DNA from: Francisella sp. SYW-9
Lineage (GTDB): Bacteria > Pseudomonadota > Gammaproteobacteria > Francisellales > Francisellaceae
NCBI RefSeq assembly: GCF_008711465.1
Contig: NZ_VXKQ01000007.1
Coordinates: forward strand, 62,001-126,000
Reading direction: 5' to 3'
DNA length: 64,000 nucleotides
Shown here: in pieces, positions 9,983-18,364 of the stretch
Position numbering within the stretch: position 1 is the first letter of the stretch
Layout: every line of letters starts with the position of its first letter
The notes under the pieces: generated by a model
Databases searched by the model: none
Told to the model about the DNA's origin: nothing
The model's input: the letters and a program-made list of their open reading frames with translations, nothing else
Made by a program: the position numbers and the translations under genes

Positions 9983-10597
9983 TTATAAATCTATACTACC
10001 GGCACCTTGCCTTAATATTTGATAAGGTAACTCTAGCATCTCTACAACAGTTGTTGACTCATAACCACAATAATCAGATTCTATAACCGCATCAATATTA
10101 TGCATAACTTGATCATCAAGCTCAGAGCAGTCTGTAACTACATAGTCCTGCCCAGGCAAAATAAAAGTACTAATGACTAAAGGCTCTCCAATCTCAGCAG
10201 ATATAGCCTTAGGAACATAATGTTCACTAACTCTGATTCCCACTGTATTTTTAGACTTAGTAACAAGTAATGATGATACTTTTTTTGTAGCATTTAAAAT
10301 AAACGTATATGGACCAGGAGTATATCTTTTTAATAGCCTATACGCATTATTATCAACCTTTGCATACTCCGATATTTCAGACAAATCTTTACATGATAAT
10401 GTAAAGTTATGACTATTATCTAGATCTCTTATTTTTATAATTTTATTAATTCCTTTTTTTGACTTCATCTTACAAGCTAGGGCATAGCCCGAATCAGTAG
10501 GAATAGCAATAACCCCATCATTTTCTAAAATATTATCAATATCTTTTAGCTCTAAATCATTATTACCATAACTATATAATTCAATTAATCTCTTCAT
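9983..10597 (-). CDS. YciO-type Sua5/TsaC-fold protein
   Basis: A 204-residue protein with the YrdC/Sua5 fold: IAIPTDSGYALAC near residue 31 matches the PTxTxYGL nucleotide-binding segment, RYTPGPYTFIL matches the PGPxT motif, and VGIRVSEH matches the basic phosphate-binding strand. The Gly-Tyr-Ala after PTDS and the overall length fit the YciO branch better than TsaC, which makes threonylcarbamoyl-AMP for tRNA t6A. The family is sure; whether this copy makes threonylcarbamoyl-AMP is not. It is divergent from yciB. Confidence 0.85.
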   Translation of the reverse strand: MKRLIELYSYGNNDLELKDIDNILENDGVIAIPTDSGYALACKMKSKKGINKIIKIRDLDNSHNFTLSCKDLSEISEYAKVDNNAYRLLKRYTPGPYTFILNATKKVSSLLVTKSKNTVGIRVSEHYVPKAISAEIGEPLVISTFILPGQDYVVTDCSELDDQVMHNIDAVIESDYCGYESTTVVEMLELPYQILRQGAGSIDL

Positions 10598-10656
10598 AAT
10601 CTCTACAACAACCGTTATACTTCTAGGACATTATACAATACTTATTATTAATAAAA

Positions 10657-11187
10657 ATGAATAAAATGATTAATGATTTGCTTCCAGCAATCGTATTTTT
10701 CACAGTTTACAAATTTTATGATATCTTTTTTGCCACTGCTGCTTTAATTATCGTAACCCTAGCTCAAGTTGCTTGGGAGTATATTGCTCATCGCAAAGTT
10801 GCTAAAACACAAATCATTATTGCTATACTTGTTGTAATATTCGGTGGTGCAACATTGTATTTCCACAATGAAGAATTTATTAAATGGAAAGTCAGTATTA
10901 TCAACTGGTTAATGGGTGTTGGTTTAATAATAAGCACATATACGATGAAAGAGACTCCTATGCAAAAGATTCTCAAAGAAAATATTGAACTTAAAGAACA
11001 TAAGTGGAAAGAACTTAATAATATGTGGGGAGCTTACTTTACAGTTCTTGGTACATTAAACTTATTTGTAGCATATTTTTTTTCAACAAATGTTTGGATG
11101 AACTTTAAGCTTTTTGGTTTATTAGGTATAACCTTTATCTTTTTGATAATCCAATCTATTTATTTATCCAAACATATTAAAAAATAA
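10657..11187 (+). CDS. yciB: YciB/IspZ inner-membrane septation protein A
   Basis: A 176-residue inner-membrane protein with five predicted helices. The N-terminus (DLLPAIVFFTVYKFYDIFFAT) and the segments NEEFIKWKVSIINWLMG, NMWGAYFTVLGTLNLFVA and WMNFKLFGLLG follow the YciB pattern. The family is linked to cell division and envelope integrity (IspA/IspZ in Shigella). ATG at codon 4 (10666) would also give the usual N-terminus; no Shine-Dalgarno site decides between them. Confidence 0.9.
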   Translation: MNKMINDLLPAIVFFTVYKFYDIFFATAALIIVTLAQVAWEYIAHRKVAKTQIIIAILVVIFGGATLYFHNEEFIKWKVSIINWLMGVGLIISTYTMKETPMQKILKENIELKEHKWKELNNMWGAYFTVLGTLNLFVAYFFSTNVWMNFKLFGLLGITFIFLIIQSIYLSKHIKK

Positions 11188-11253
11188 TTTTTAGTTTGCA
11201 AAGAATTCTTTTACAAATGTATAATAATAGCACAATAAGAAATTTTTAGAAAA

Positions 11254-11517
11254 ATGAGCGAAAATAACCCTGAGATTAATACAAATGTTATCTCTAAAAA
11301 ATCCACATGTACATATAAAAGCTTTTTAGGTTGTGCCTGCCTAGTATTTATATTGGCTGTTTTTAGCTTAACAGAACTAACTATACTAGTTGGAATATTT
11401 ATGTTATTTATATTTTTCTACGTAGCTATTGTAGTACTTGGTGGCATATATTTATTATTTCTTACGATCATGAAACTATCGGAATATTTAAAAGAAAAAA
11501 AGAAAAGTAAAAAATAG
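11254..11517 (+). CDS. Small two-helix membrane protein, unknown
   Basis: An 87-residue protein with a polar, Cys-containing N-terminus (about 25 residues), two closely spaced hydrophobic segments near residues 28-75, and a lysine-rich tail (KEKKKSKK) that should stay in the cytoplasm. I recognise no family. It follows yciB by 66 bases on the same strand and may share its transcript. The strong hydrophobic pattern and basic C-terminus support a real membrane protein. Confidence 0.55.
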   Translation: MSENNPEINTNVISKKSTCTYKSFLGCACLVFILAVFSLTELTILVGIFMLFIFFYVAIVVLGGIYLLFLTIMKLSEYLKEKKKSKK

Positions 11518-11555
11518 AATAAGATACCGATTTTAAACCTTCACTCAAAGCTAGC

Positions 11556-11591
11556 TTAGATGCTTAACTACAAAAAGTATTAAACATCTAA
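11556..11591. terminator. Inverted repeat between convergent genes, possible weak bidirectional terminator
   Basis: TTAGATGCTTAA (11556-11567) and TTAAACATCTAA (11580-11591) form a 12-bp stem with one mismatch and a 12-base loop. It lies between the small membrane protein gene (+) and the DUF1543 gene (-). No clear T tract follows on either strand, so terminator function is uncertain. Confidence 0.35.
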
Positions 11592-11651
11592 ATCAAATTA
11601 AGTAACGCTAATTATTTGAATATTGTTTCTATAATAACTTAAAAATAATAA

Positions 11652-12152
11652 TTAAATCATCCTACACCCAAACCAGTCAGGCTTTAAATCATATTTTTTA
11701 TCATCTTTATGTAAATGTATATGTTTCCCATTAATACTATTAAGCTCTAAAAGATCATCAATATTCATAAGGTCATCTTTGTGTTGACGGATAGTATTTT
11801 TTAAAAGAACTTTTTGAGCTTTTTTTCTAGCCTCTGTTTGATTAGTGGCAACAAATAATCCAAATTCATGCAGTTCATTTAATCTATTCTCATCATAACC
11901 ACCAAGATTAACAAAATATAATTTTTCATCATAATTCTGAGGGATATCTTCAATAGATACTCTATAACCGTCGACTCCTTTAACAGACTTATAACTATCT
12001 AGATGCAACCTATTAGTTGTACCAAACCAGTTCTTTTTAAGTTGCTCATATGTATCTTCGATACTATCACCAACTACAAACTGTACATCATGTAATTCAA
12101 TATTTGCTTTTGGAGCTCTACCTCCTAAGTATACTATAAATAATTGATTCAT
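11652..12152 (-). CDS. DUF1543 domain protein
   Basis: A 166-residue protein of the DUF1543 type: the first strand reads LFIVYLGGRAPKANIELHD, then HDVQFVVGDSIEDTYEQLKKNWFG and LHLDSYKSVKGVDGY. The second half repeats the pattern (LYFVNLGGYDENRLNELHEFGLFVA), as expected for a duplicated alpha/beta unit. The start is ATG at 12152 because AAGGAG lies nine bases upstream; the GTG at 12161 overlaps that ribosome site. It is the last gene of the minus-strand accessory cassette, 54 bases after the amidohydrolase. No biochemical role is known for the family. Confidence 0.8.
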   Translation of the reverse strand: MNQLFIVYLGGRAPKANIELHDVQFVVGDSIEDTYEQLKKNWFGTTNRLHLDSYKSVKGVDGYRVSIEDIPQNYDEKLYFVNLGGYDENRLNELHEFGLFVATNQTEARKKAQKVLLKNTIRQHKDDLMNIDDLLELNSINGKHIHLHKDDKKYDLKPDWFGCRMI

Positions 12153-12206
12153 TATAAACACTCCTTACTTTAACAATTTTCCTATAAATAATATAGATTT
12201 AAGTAT

Positions 12207-13457
12207 TTATATTCTTTTAAAAAGATCGCCTTCTTTTATAACAACTACCACGTTATCTTGATTTTCAAAACATTTCGCTATTCCATCTAAAGGATTCGAC
12301 TTAACAGCAATAATATCTGCATAATAGTTCTCTTTAATTTTACCTATTTTATCTCCCATATTTAAAAGCTCTGCATTTACTGATGTAGTAGAGCATAGAA
12401 GCTCATATGGAGTCTGTGCCGACTCATGCAATGCTAAACCTTCTAATTGTCTAGCTTGCTGCACCTCTCCAAGTAAGTCAGTTCCAAACCCTATTTTAAT
12501 ATTATGCTTCTTAGCTAATTTAATCGATCCTAGTCCATATTTTTGAACTTCCTCAAGTTTTTTTATAACATTTGCATTTAAATATTTCTCCTTACTCAGC
12601 AACTCCTTCATTGCTTTAAAGATCATTAACGTAGGCACTAAAAAAGCTTCTTTTTCTTTCATTAATATAGCAGTTTCTTCATCAAGCATATTGCCATGTT
12701 CAATTGATCTAACACCTGCCTCTAAACATCTCTTTATTGCCACAGGATGATATGCATGAGCCATAACATAAGTACCATGGTCTCTAGCAACATCAACAAT
12801 CGCTTTCATTTCCTCAAATGAGTACTGACAACCATCAATCCGATCTGTTGGAGAGTTCACTCCTCCAGATGCCATAATTTTTATTTGACTAGCACCTTTT
12901 CTTAACTGCTCTCTTGCTGTTTTTTGAACAGCTGCTACTCCATCACATATCGTACTAATATTACTTCCCGATTGATGACAAAAACATGGCTCAAAATTTT
13001 CAGATTGATCCCTAAAATCCCCATGACCTCCTGTTTGACTTAGAGCTTTACCAGAATATAAAAGCCTAGGTCCTTTAACTAACCCTTGGTTTAGCACAAA
13101 TGCTAGACCCTCTCCAGCACCACCTGCATCTCGAACTGTAGTAAATCCTCTAGAAATCATATTTTCCATAAATTGCTTAGCTCTAATTGATACTTCTTCA
13201 TCAGGGATATTTATATTAGCTACTTGAGGCCGAGCTGCAGTAACATGAACATGAGCATCTATAAGCCCAGGCATTACATAATACTTACTCATATCAATTG
13301 ATTTTATGTTTTCAATAAATATATTTTTCCCTATTTTTGCTATTTTTTTATCTTTAATAAGAATATCGACAAGTTCACTTGGCGATTTATGATCAGCATC
13401 TATTATCTTACAATTTTTGAGTATTAGCGTGTTAGATTTATTAATTAGTTTTTCCAT
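12207..13457 (-). CDS. Metal-dependent amidohydrolase (imidazolonepropionase / Xaa-Pro-dipeptidase-like branch)
   Basis: A 416-residue TIM-barrel amidohydrolase. The metal ligands can all be placed: HVH in MPGLIDAHVHV, the candidate carboxylated Lys in SQIKIMASGG, His in YVMAHAYHP, His in RSIEHGN, and Asp in GFGTDLLG. This set is that of the binuclear branch that includes imidazolonepropionase and the aryl-dialkyl or prolyl amidohydrolases. No signal peptide is present, so it acts in the cytoplasm on an imported or internal amide. It lies 25 bases behind a racemase-family gene in the same operon, suggesting an amide or N-acyl amino acid route. The substrate is unknown. Confidence 0.85.
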   Translation of the reverse strand: MEKLINKSNTLILKNCKIIDADHKSPSELVDILIKDKKIAKIGKNIFIENIKSIDMSKYYVMPGLIDAHVHVTAARPQVANINIPDEEVSIRAKQFMENMISRGFTTVRDAGGAGEGLAFVLNQGLVKGPRLLYSGKALSQTGGHGDFRDQSENFEPCFCHQSGSNISTICDGVAAVQKTAREQLRKGASQIKIMASGGVNSPTDRIDGCQYSFEEMKAIVDVARDHGTYVMAHAYHPVAIKRCLEAGVRSIEHGNMLDEETAILMKEKEAFLVPTLMIFKAMKELLSKEKYLNANVIKKLEEVQKYGLGSIKLAKKHNIKIGFGTDLLGEVQQARQLEGLALHESAQTPYELLCSTTSVNAELLNMGDKIGKIKENYYADIIAVKSNPLDGIAKCFENQDNVVVVIKEGDLFKRI

Positions 13458-13482
13458 TTTCTTGCTCTTATCTTTTTTTATA

Positions 13483-14163
13483 TTATGTAATAGTTTTATC
13501 AGCCATATATGCTCCTAATAACTTAGTTGTATCAATTATAGGTAAAGGACTGTTTTCTTCTTTTATAACCAATGGCAACTCTGTACAAGCTAAAGCTATA
13601 GCATCACAAGAGTCTTTATATTTCTCAACAATCATAAGTAATTTATTTTCTACTTCTTCTAAATTATCAAAATATACAAGCTCATTTTCAATAAACTTAT
13701 TTATAATATTAATATCCTCAGATGATGGATATGTTATTCTATATCCATAAGATTTTGCTAACTTATCATATAGTCCACCTTCTAGAGTCCATTTAGTTCC
13801 TAAAAACAAAACATTTTCATAATTATTTTTAATTATAAATTCAGATGTTACATCTAAAATACTATATATAGGTGTTGATATACTTTCTTTAACGTTATCT
13901 ATCACATAGTGCATAGTGTTAGATGGAATAACAATATGATCAACATTATTTGATTCTAACTTACGTAAATCTTGTATAAGCAAATCAGTTAATAAATCAG
14001 TATTTTGATTTATCCAAGCTTTTTTAAATGGAGTTAAGTTTGCTTGAAAAATAACTATTTCAGGATTATCCAATAACTCAGAACTATTAACATGCTCTAT
14101 AATTGCTTGATAACACATTATAGCTCCTGGAGCTGTAATTGCGCAAATACCAATTCTTTTCAT
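13483..14163 (-). CDS. Aspartate/glutamate racemase family protein with atypical active site
   Basis: A 226-residue protein of the Asp/Glu/hydantoin racemase superfamily. The second catalytic Cys is in place (ALACTELPL, Cys193). The first motif reads IPSNTMH, so the usual Cys of PCNT is Ser81. In the family the two cysteines remove and add the alpha proton from opposite faces; in E. coli YgeA, as I recall, the first is also replaced (Thr) and the enzyme is specific for L-Asp/L-Glu. The gene overlaps the upstream VOC-CMD gene by one base (TAATG), indicating translational coupling. It could equally be a one-cysteine decarboxylase-like or isomerase relative. Confidence 0.8.
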   Translation of the reverse strand: MKRIGICAITAPGAIMCYQAIIEHVNSSELLDNPEIVIFQANLTPFKKAWINQNTDLLTDLLIQDLRKLESNNVDHIVIPSNTMHYVIDNVKESISTPIYSILDVTSEFIIKNNYENVLFLGTKWTLEGGLYDKLAKSYGYRITYPSSEDINIINKFIENELVYFDNLEEVENKLLMIVEKYKDSCDAIALACTELPLVIKEENSPLPIIDTTKLLGAYMADKTIT

Positions 14164-15206
14164 TATAGTTCTCCAATAGGTTTTTTAATATTTATTAATG
14201 GAGATATATCCTCTATCTGTATATTAAGAGAGTTCGCAATCCTTCCTACACAACAGTAAAAGCTTATTGATATGATTAACTCAAAAACTTCTTGCTTAGT
14301 AAAGTAGTTATGTAGTTTTTTAAGAGTAACTTCACTTAAGTTAGCATTTTCTTCAATCTCATCTGCAGCATTAACTACCAACAGCTCTTTTTCCTGTAAT
14401 TTAGCATTAGGCTTATCAGATAAAATAGCATCTATAATTGATTGTGGCACTTGATTTTCTTTTGCCAAAGAAATATGGTGATGCTTCTCATATATGCAAT
14501 TACCCTTATACGCCTGTCTTAATATAGCTATTTCCCGAAAATAAGGAGATATTTGTGATTTATATATAGTTGAGATTAGATCTGTGAATGGAATTACCAT
14601 ATCCGGCTTATATCCTAGTACTCGAAAAATATTAAGAGCAGGAATATCTAACAATCTCTTTTTTGCACCTTCTGGTAAATTACTGATATCAGGTATTGAA
14701 TACTCACTATCACTATGATGCTCTTTATTGTATAAGTGAGTATTCGTATGACTCCATTCACCTATTAAGTCAAAGCCATATTTATCAATACTGTTAGCCT
14801 TAATTTCAAAGATTATTCCATTACAATCTTTAAAAAAAGTCATGTATTCTTCCACACCATTACTTTGATCATAGATATTTGGTCCAAATACTATTTCTAC
14901 ATTATTTTTATCAAACTTATCCAACATATCAAAATATTCTTGATTTGTTATAAATGCACCAAAATGAGCTGATGGTAAAGTACCATTTTGATTAGTTTTT
15001 GGTATTTGAACTTTAATATCAGATGATTTAACCATAGCAGAAGAGCCTACTTCATGAAATGCGATATGCTGATCAAAGAAGTCAACAAACAACTCTGATG
15101 GCGAAAAGTCTAGCGATCTAAATCCTAGACTCGTATAGAATTTTTGCGTTTCTTTTTTATTTTTCATTGGAAGTGCTATATGTACTTTATGTTCAAAAGC
15201 TTTCAT
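14163..15206 (-). CDS. VOC-fold / carboxymuconolactone-decarboxylase-like fusion protein
   Basis: A 347-residue two-domain protein. Residues 1 to about 125 form a vicinal-oxygen-chelate (glyoxalase/dioxygenase-like) domain: HKVHIALPMKNKKETQKFYTSLGFR opens the fold and GIIFEIKA closes it. Residues about 145-335 match the carboxymuconolactone decarboxylase/AhpD-like fold, with REIAILRQAYKGNCIYEKHHH, a single Cys followed by YE and His. Start ATG at 15206 has AAAGGAG seven bases upstream; earlier in-frame codons lack one. It is the first gene of the cassette. Such fusions are known but uncommon, and the substrate is unknown. Lactone or ring-cleavage chemistry is only suggested by the folds. Confidence 0.8.
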   Translation of the reverse strand: MKAFEHKVHIALPMKNKKETQKFYTSLGFRSLDFSPSELFVDFFDQHIAFHEVGSSAMVKSSDIKVQIPKTNQNGTLPSAHFGAFITNQEYFDMLDKFDKNNVEIVFGPNIYDQSNGVEEYMTFFKDCNGIIFEIKANSIDKYGFDLIGEWSHTNTHLYNKEHHSDSEYSIPDISNLPEGAKKRLLDIPALNIFRVLGYKPDMVIPFTDLISTIYKSQISPYFREIAILRQAYKGNCIYEKHHHISLAKENQVPQSIIDAILSDKPNAKLQEKELLVVNAADEIEENANLSEVTLKKLHNYFTKQEVFELIISISFYCCVGRIANSLNIQIEDISPLINIKKPIGEL

Positions 15207-15302
15207 AGTATTTCTCCTTTGTTTTTTGCACAATCTTAAATTAAATTGTGTCTACACTAGTGATTATATAACTAGATATTTTCAAAAATAAGACTTCATA
15301 CC

Positions 15303-15353
15303 TTTAACTTCTGTTAAAAAAAATTTGACTTACTATAATTAAACAATTGTTTA
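15303..15353. promoter_or_regulatory. Divergent promoter region with two inverted repeats (possible operators)
   Basis: The gap between the VOC-CMD gene (-) and the NTF2-like gene (+) contains TTTAAC-TTCT-GTTAAA (15303-15318), with perfect 6-bp arms, and a perfect 14-bp palindrome TAAACAATTGTTTA (15340-15353). A TTGACT (15325-15330) between them could be a rightward -35 box. Their symmetry and position suggest binding of a dimeric regulator; no regulator gene is adjacent. Confidence 0.4.
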
Positions 15354-15439
15354 GAAATATTTTACAGAATGAGACTTGGAAATGTTAAAACAGTACTGTA
15401 ACATTGAATTACAAGAAAACGAGCTTTAAGGAGTTCAAA

Positions 15440-15850
15440 ATGAATAAAATTAGCACAAAAGAATCAATGTATAAATTCTACAATGCCTTTTCTGATCCTA
15501 ATTATTCTTCTGAAAAAATAATTGAAGAGTGTGTTGCTGATAACTTCATGATGTATACAAATAACAAGACTCTAAATCAACAGGATTTCTATCAGCACAT
15601 GAAATTTATACGCTCTAATATACGTGTTGCTATCTCTATTGAGCACCTTATTGTTGAGGATAACTATACATACGACATACACTCAGCTTTTGGATTCACA
15701 AAGGATGATACACCAGTACATCTAAAATATATTGCCAAAACGTTCTTTAACGAAGATGGTAAAATGGAAAGAATTGAGTCTATGTCTTATCCTATTACTG
15801 GAGATATGTCTCATATCAATATATCAACAAACTTAGTAAAAACTAAATAA
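15440..15850 (+). CDS. NTF2/SnoaL-like protein
   Basis: A 136-residue protein with the cone-shaped NTF2/SnoaL pattern: an N-terminal helix (KESMYKFYNAFSDPNYS), a segment VADNFMMYTNNKTLNQQDFYQHMKFIR, and long strands ending GKMERIESMSYPI. Family members are small hydrolases, isomerases or binding proteins with a hydrophobic pocket. The start is ATG at 15440, with AAGGAG six bases upstream; an upstream TTG start at 15404 has none. It is divergent from the VOC-CMD gene and probably works in the same pathway. Confidence 0.75.
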   Translation: MNKISTKESMYKFYNAFSDPNYSSEKIIEECVADNFMMYTNNKTLNQQDFYQHMKFIRSNIRVAISIEHLIVEDNYTYDIHSAFGFTKDDTPVHLKYIAKTFFNEDGKMERIESMSYPITGDMSHINISTNLVKTK

Positions 15851-15917
15851 TAATAACATTTAAAAGAATATATAGTTGATAAGTCGTTTAAAATAGAATT
15901 CAAAAGTCTCAGAAGAT

Positions 15918-16934
15918 TTACTTAACTAAACCTGCCGCATAAGTACGGGCACCTATTAAGCCAACATCAGTATTAGTTATTATGTGAATTGGAAAGTCTT
16001 TCATCATATTAGACATTCTTCCCTTATCTCTAAACTTCTCGAGAAACTTACTTTCTTTTATTTGTTTAATAAGTCTAGGAGCTATGCCACCAGCAATATA
16101 TAACCCCCTAAATGGCAAGCTTGTAAGCGCCAAATTTCCTGCCACAGAACCATAAATACTTAAAAAGATATCTATAGTTCTCAAAGCAGAGGGTTCTCTG
16201 TGCTCAATTGCATATTTAACAATAACCGCTGCCTTATCTGAGTCTGAAACACTAAATAACTCTCTTCTTAATCGCATACATTCAGGCTGATCATATAATG
16301 GATTACGCACAACATACTTATAAATATTGTAGATACCATAACCACTACAGAATCTCTCTGGTGAGATTCTATGAAAAGTTTTACGCATAAATTTAAATAA
16401 CTCTACTTGCTCATCATCAACTGGAGAAAAATCAACATGACCACCTTCAGTCTTATAAACTCTAGGAGTATGATCCTTATCATAGCTAACTAAACACATT
16501 CCTAGACCTGTACCAGCTCCAATAACAGCACAAAGAGTATCTTCATCTTTTTGACCATCTTGGATAGTTATAATATCCTTATCTTTATCAAGCGATTCTA
16601 TCCCATACCCTATTGCTTCAAAATCATTTATCACTTTGACCATGCTTTTATCAACACCTAGACTCTCTGATATATATTGCTCAGAAACCATCCATGGCAA
16701 ATTAGTAACCTCTACTTCACCATTTGATACAAAGCCCGCAACAGCTAAACATGCAGAGTCAATTTTCCCAACCAAGTCAACCTCAGAGAGAAACTTTTCT
16801 ATAATAGCTGATAAACAGTTATAGTTAGCTCCTTTATATTTTCTAATAGCTATACTTTCTGTTACACCATTTTCTAAAAAAGAAACCTCTAATCTAGTAT
16901 TAGTTCCACCAATATCTCCAGATAATATATACAT
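15918..16934 (-). CDS. glk: Glucokinase (ROK-unrelated Glk family)
   Basis: Glk phosphorylates glucose to glucose 6-phosphate with ATP in the cytosol. At 338 residues it fits the bacterial Glk family. The phosphate-1 loop is SGDIGGTNTRLEV at the N-terminus, the catalytic region reads KVINDFEAIGYG (Asp as general base), the phosphate-2 loop is AVIGAGTGLGMC, the glucose-binding segment is EGGHVDFSPVD, and IAGGIAPR lies near the C-terminus. It is divergent from ubiE with its own start region. All catalytic segments are intact. Confidence 0.92.
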   Translation of the reverse strand: MYILSGDIGGTNTRLEVSFLENGVTESIAIRKYKGANYNCLSAIIEKFLSEVDLVGKIDSACLAVAGFVSNGEVEVTNLPWMVSEQYISESLGVDKSMVKVINDFEAIGYGIESLDKDKDIITIQDGQKDEDTLCAVIGAGTGLGMCLVSYDKDHTPRVYKTEGGHVDFSPVDDEQVELFKFMRKTFHRISPERFCSGYGIYNIYKYVVRNPLYDQPECMRLRRELFSVSDSDKAAVIVKYAIEHREPSALRTIDIFLSIYGSVAGNLALTSLPFRGLYIAGGIAPRLIKQIKESKFLEKFRDKGRMSNMMKDFPIHIITNTDVGLIGARTYAAGLVK

Positions 16935-16986
16935 TTTTTTATACTCCCATTTAGTAGTATCTTGTCAATACAAATAAATCATATTC

Positions 16987-16995
16987 TGCTATAAT
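16987..16995 (+). promoter_or_regulatory. Extended -10 promoter upstream of ubiE
   Basis: TGCTATAAT is an extended -10 element (TGn plus a perfect TATAAT) 35 bases before the ubiE start codon. I see no good -35 box at 16-18 bases, which extended -10 promoters tolerate. It probably drives ubiE-ubiJ-ubiB-HIT. Confidence 0.55.
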
Positions 16996-17030
16996 GAAGC
17001 AATAACTTAATATCATAATTTTTAGTTTAA

Positions 17031-17783
17031 ATGTCTAAAGAGAATAAAACAACTGATTTTGGCTTTGCAGAAGTGCCTTGGGAAGAGAAACAAAAGAAAG
17101 TCGCTGGAGTATTTCATTCAGTAGCAGCTAAGTATGACTTAATGAATGACCTAATGTCTTTTGGCATACATCGGATCTGGAAAAAACAAACTCTTGCAAA
17201 GACAGGGGTTCGTAAAGGAGATAAAGTCCTTGACCTTGCTGGTGGAACAGGTGATTTAGCATATAAATTTTGCCAAATGGTCGGCGCACAAGGTAAAGTT
17301 GTTTTAAGCGATATTAACTCTTCTATGTTGGAAGTGGGTAAAGAAAAGCTTACTAACAAGGGATGTGTTGGTAATATCGAATATGTCCAAGCCAATGCCG
17401 AATGTTTGCCTTTTCCTGATAACTATTTTGATTGTATAACGATCTCTTTTGGACTTCGAAATGTCACAGATAAAGCAAAAGCGCTAGCATCTATGTGTCG
17501 AGTGTTAAAACCAGGTGGCCGTCTTTTAGTTTTAGAGTTCTCTAAACCTATAGTACCTTTACTATCGAAAGTTTATGATGAATACTCCTTCAAAGCATTA
17601 CCATTTTTAGGCAAGATTATTACTCAAGATGCTGAAAGCTATAAATATCTTGCTGAGTCAATCCGTAAACATCCAGATCAAGAAACCCTAAAACAAATGA
17701 TGTTTGATGCTGGTTTTGATAATGTTGAATATCAAAATATGACCGGTGGAATTGTAGCATTACATATTGGATATAAGTATTAA
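17031..17783 (+). CDS. ubiE: Ubiquinone/menaquinone biosynthesis C-methyltransferase UbiE
   Basis: UbiE is a SAM-dependent C-methyltransferase of quinone synthesis. At 250 residues it has the family length of E. coli UbiE. SAM motif I is [15 protein letters not shown], motif II is near [13 protein letters not shown], and the UbiE signatures [21 protein letters not shown] and SFGLRNVTD are present, as is the C-terminal [12 protein letters not shown]. The stop codon is one base before the ubiJ ATG, so the genes are tightly coupled. The ubiE-ubiJ-ubiB order is the standard gammaproteobacterial arrangement. Confidence 0.97.
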   Translation: MSKENKTTDFGFAEVPWEEKQKKVAGVFHSVAAKYDLMNDLMSFGIHRIWKKQTLAKTGVRKGDKVLDLAGGTGDLAYKFCQMVGAQGKVVLSDINSSMLEVGKEKLTNKGCVGNIEYVQANAECLPFPDNYFDCITISFGLRNVTDKAKALASMCRVLKPGGRLLVLEFSKPIVPLLSKVYDEYSFKALPFLGKIITQDAESYKYLAESIRKHPDQETLKQMMFDAGFDNVEYQNMTGGIVALHIGYKY

Positions 17784-17784
17784 A

Positions 17785-18363
17785 ATGATACAAACAATAA
17801 ATAAAGCTCTTAGTTTTTTGCCGAAGCTCGATCCTCAAGCAAGTGCTTTGTTATCGCCACTAAAAGATAAAGCTTTAAGTGTAGTTATTAGTGACCTTGA
17901 TTATACTATTTCGCTAAAAGTAGAAAATAATAACCTACATGCTACAAATGAGCTTACAGATAATATTTTAAAAGGGAAACTAGCATATATTCTCGAGCTT
18001 GTCTTCAATAAAAACTTACAGGAACTAATAATTGCTGAAAAGCTTGATTTCCAAGGTAGCCTAAAAGATCTAAATGAATTTAATACATTTTTAAATGCTA
18101 TTGATATAGATGTGGTTTATAAAATTTCTAGCCTGACTAGCCCAGAGTTCGCTAGTGTTATAACTAAGCCTTTTGATAAAGTTAAAGAATACCTAAAAAC
18201 CTCTCGTCAAGAAACGATTATAGACATTAAAGATTATCTAACTGAAGAAAAAAGAACTCTAATTTCTCAAAATGAAATCAATATCTTCTATAAGCATGTA
18301 CAAGAGTTAAAGCAAGCTACAGATAGAGTAGAAGCTAAGCTAAAACTATTACAAGGCTCATAA
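17785..18363 (+). CDS. ubiJ: Ubiquinone biosynthesis accessory factor UbiJ (SCP2 domain)
   Basis: A 192-residue protein between ubiE and ubiB, the usual place of ubiJ (yigP). It contains an N-terminal SCP2-like lipid-binding region (residues about 15-110: ALSVVISDLDYTISLKVENN..., DNILKGKLAYILELV) and a helical C-terminal part with coiled-coil character (HVQELKQATDRVEAKLKLL). UbiJ and UbiK help bind ubiquinone intermediates in a soluble assembly. The start is ATG at 17785; a TTG at 17767 inside ubiE adds six residues without a better ribosome site. Sequence identity in this family is low, so the call rests on domain plus position. Confidence 0.88.
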   Translation: MIQTINKALSFLPKLDPQASALLSPLKDKALSVVISDLDYTISLKVENNNLHATNELTDNILKGKLAYILELVFNKNLQELIIAEKLDFQGSLKDLNEFNTFLNAIDIDVVYKISSLTSPEFASVITKPFDKVKEYLKTSRQETIIDIKDYLTEEKRTLISQNEINIFYKHVQELKQATDRVEAKLKLLQGS

Positions 18364-18364
18364 C

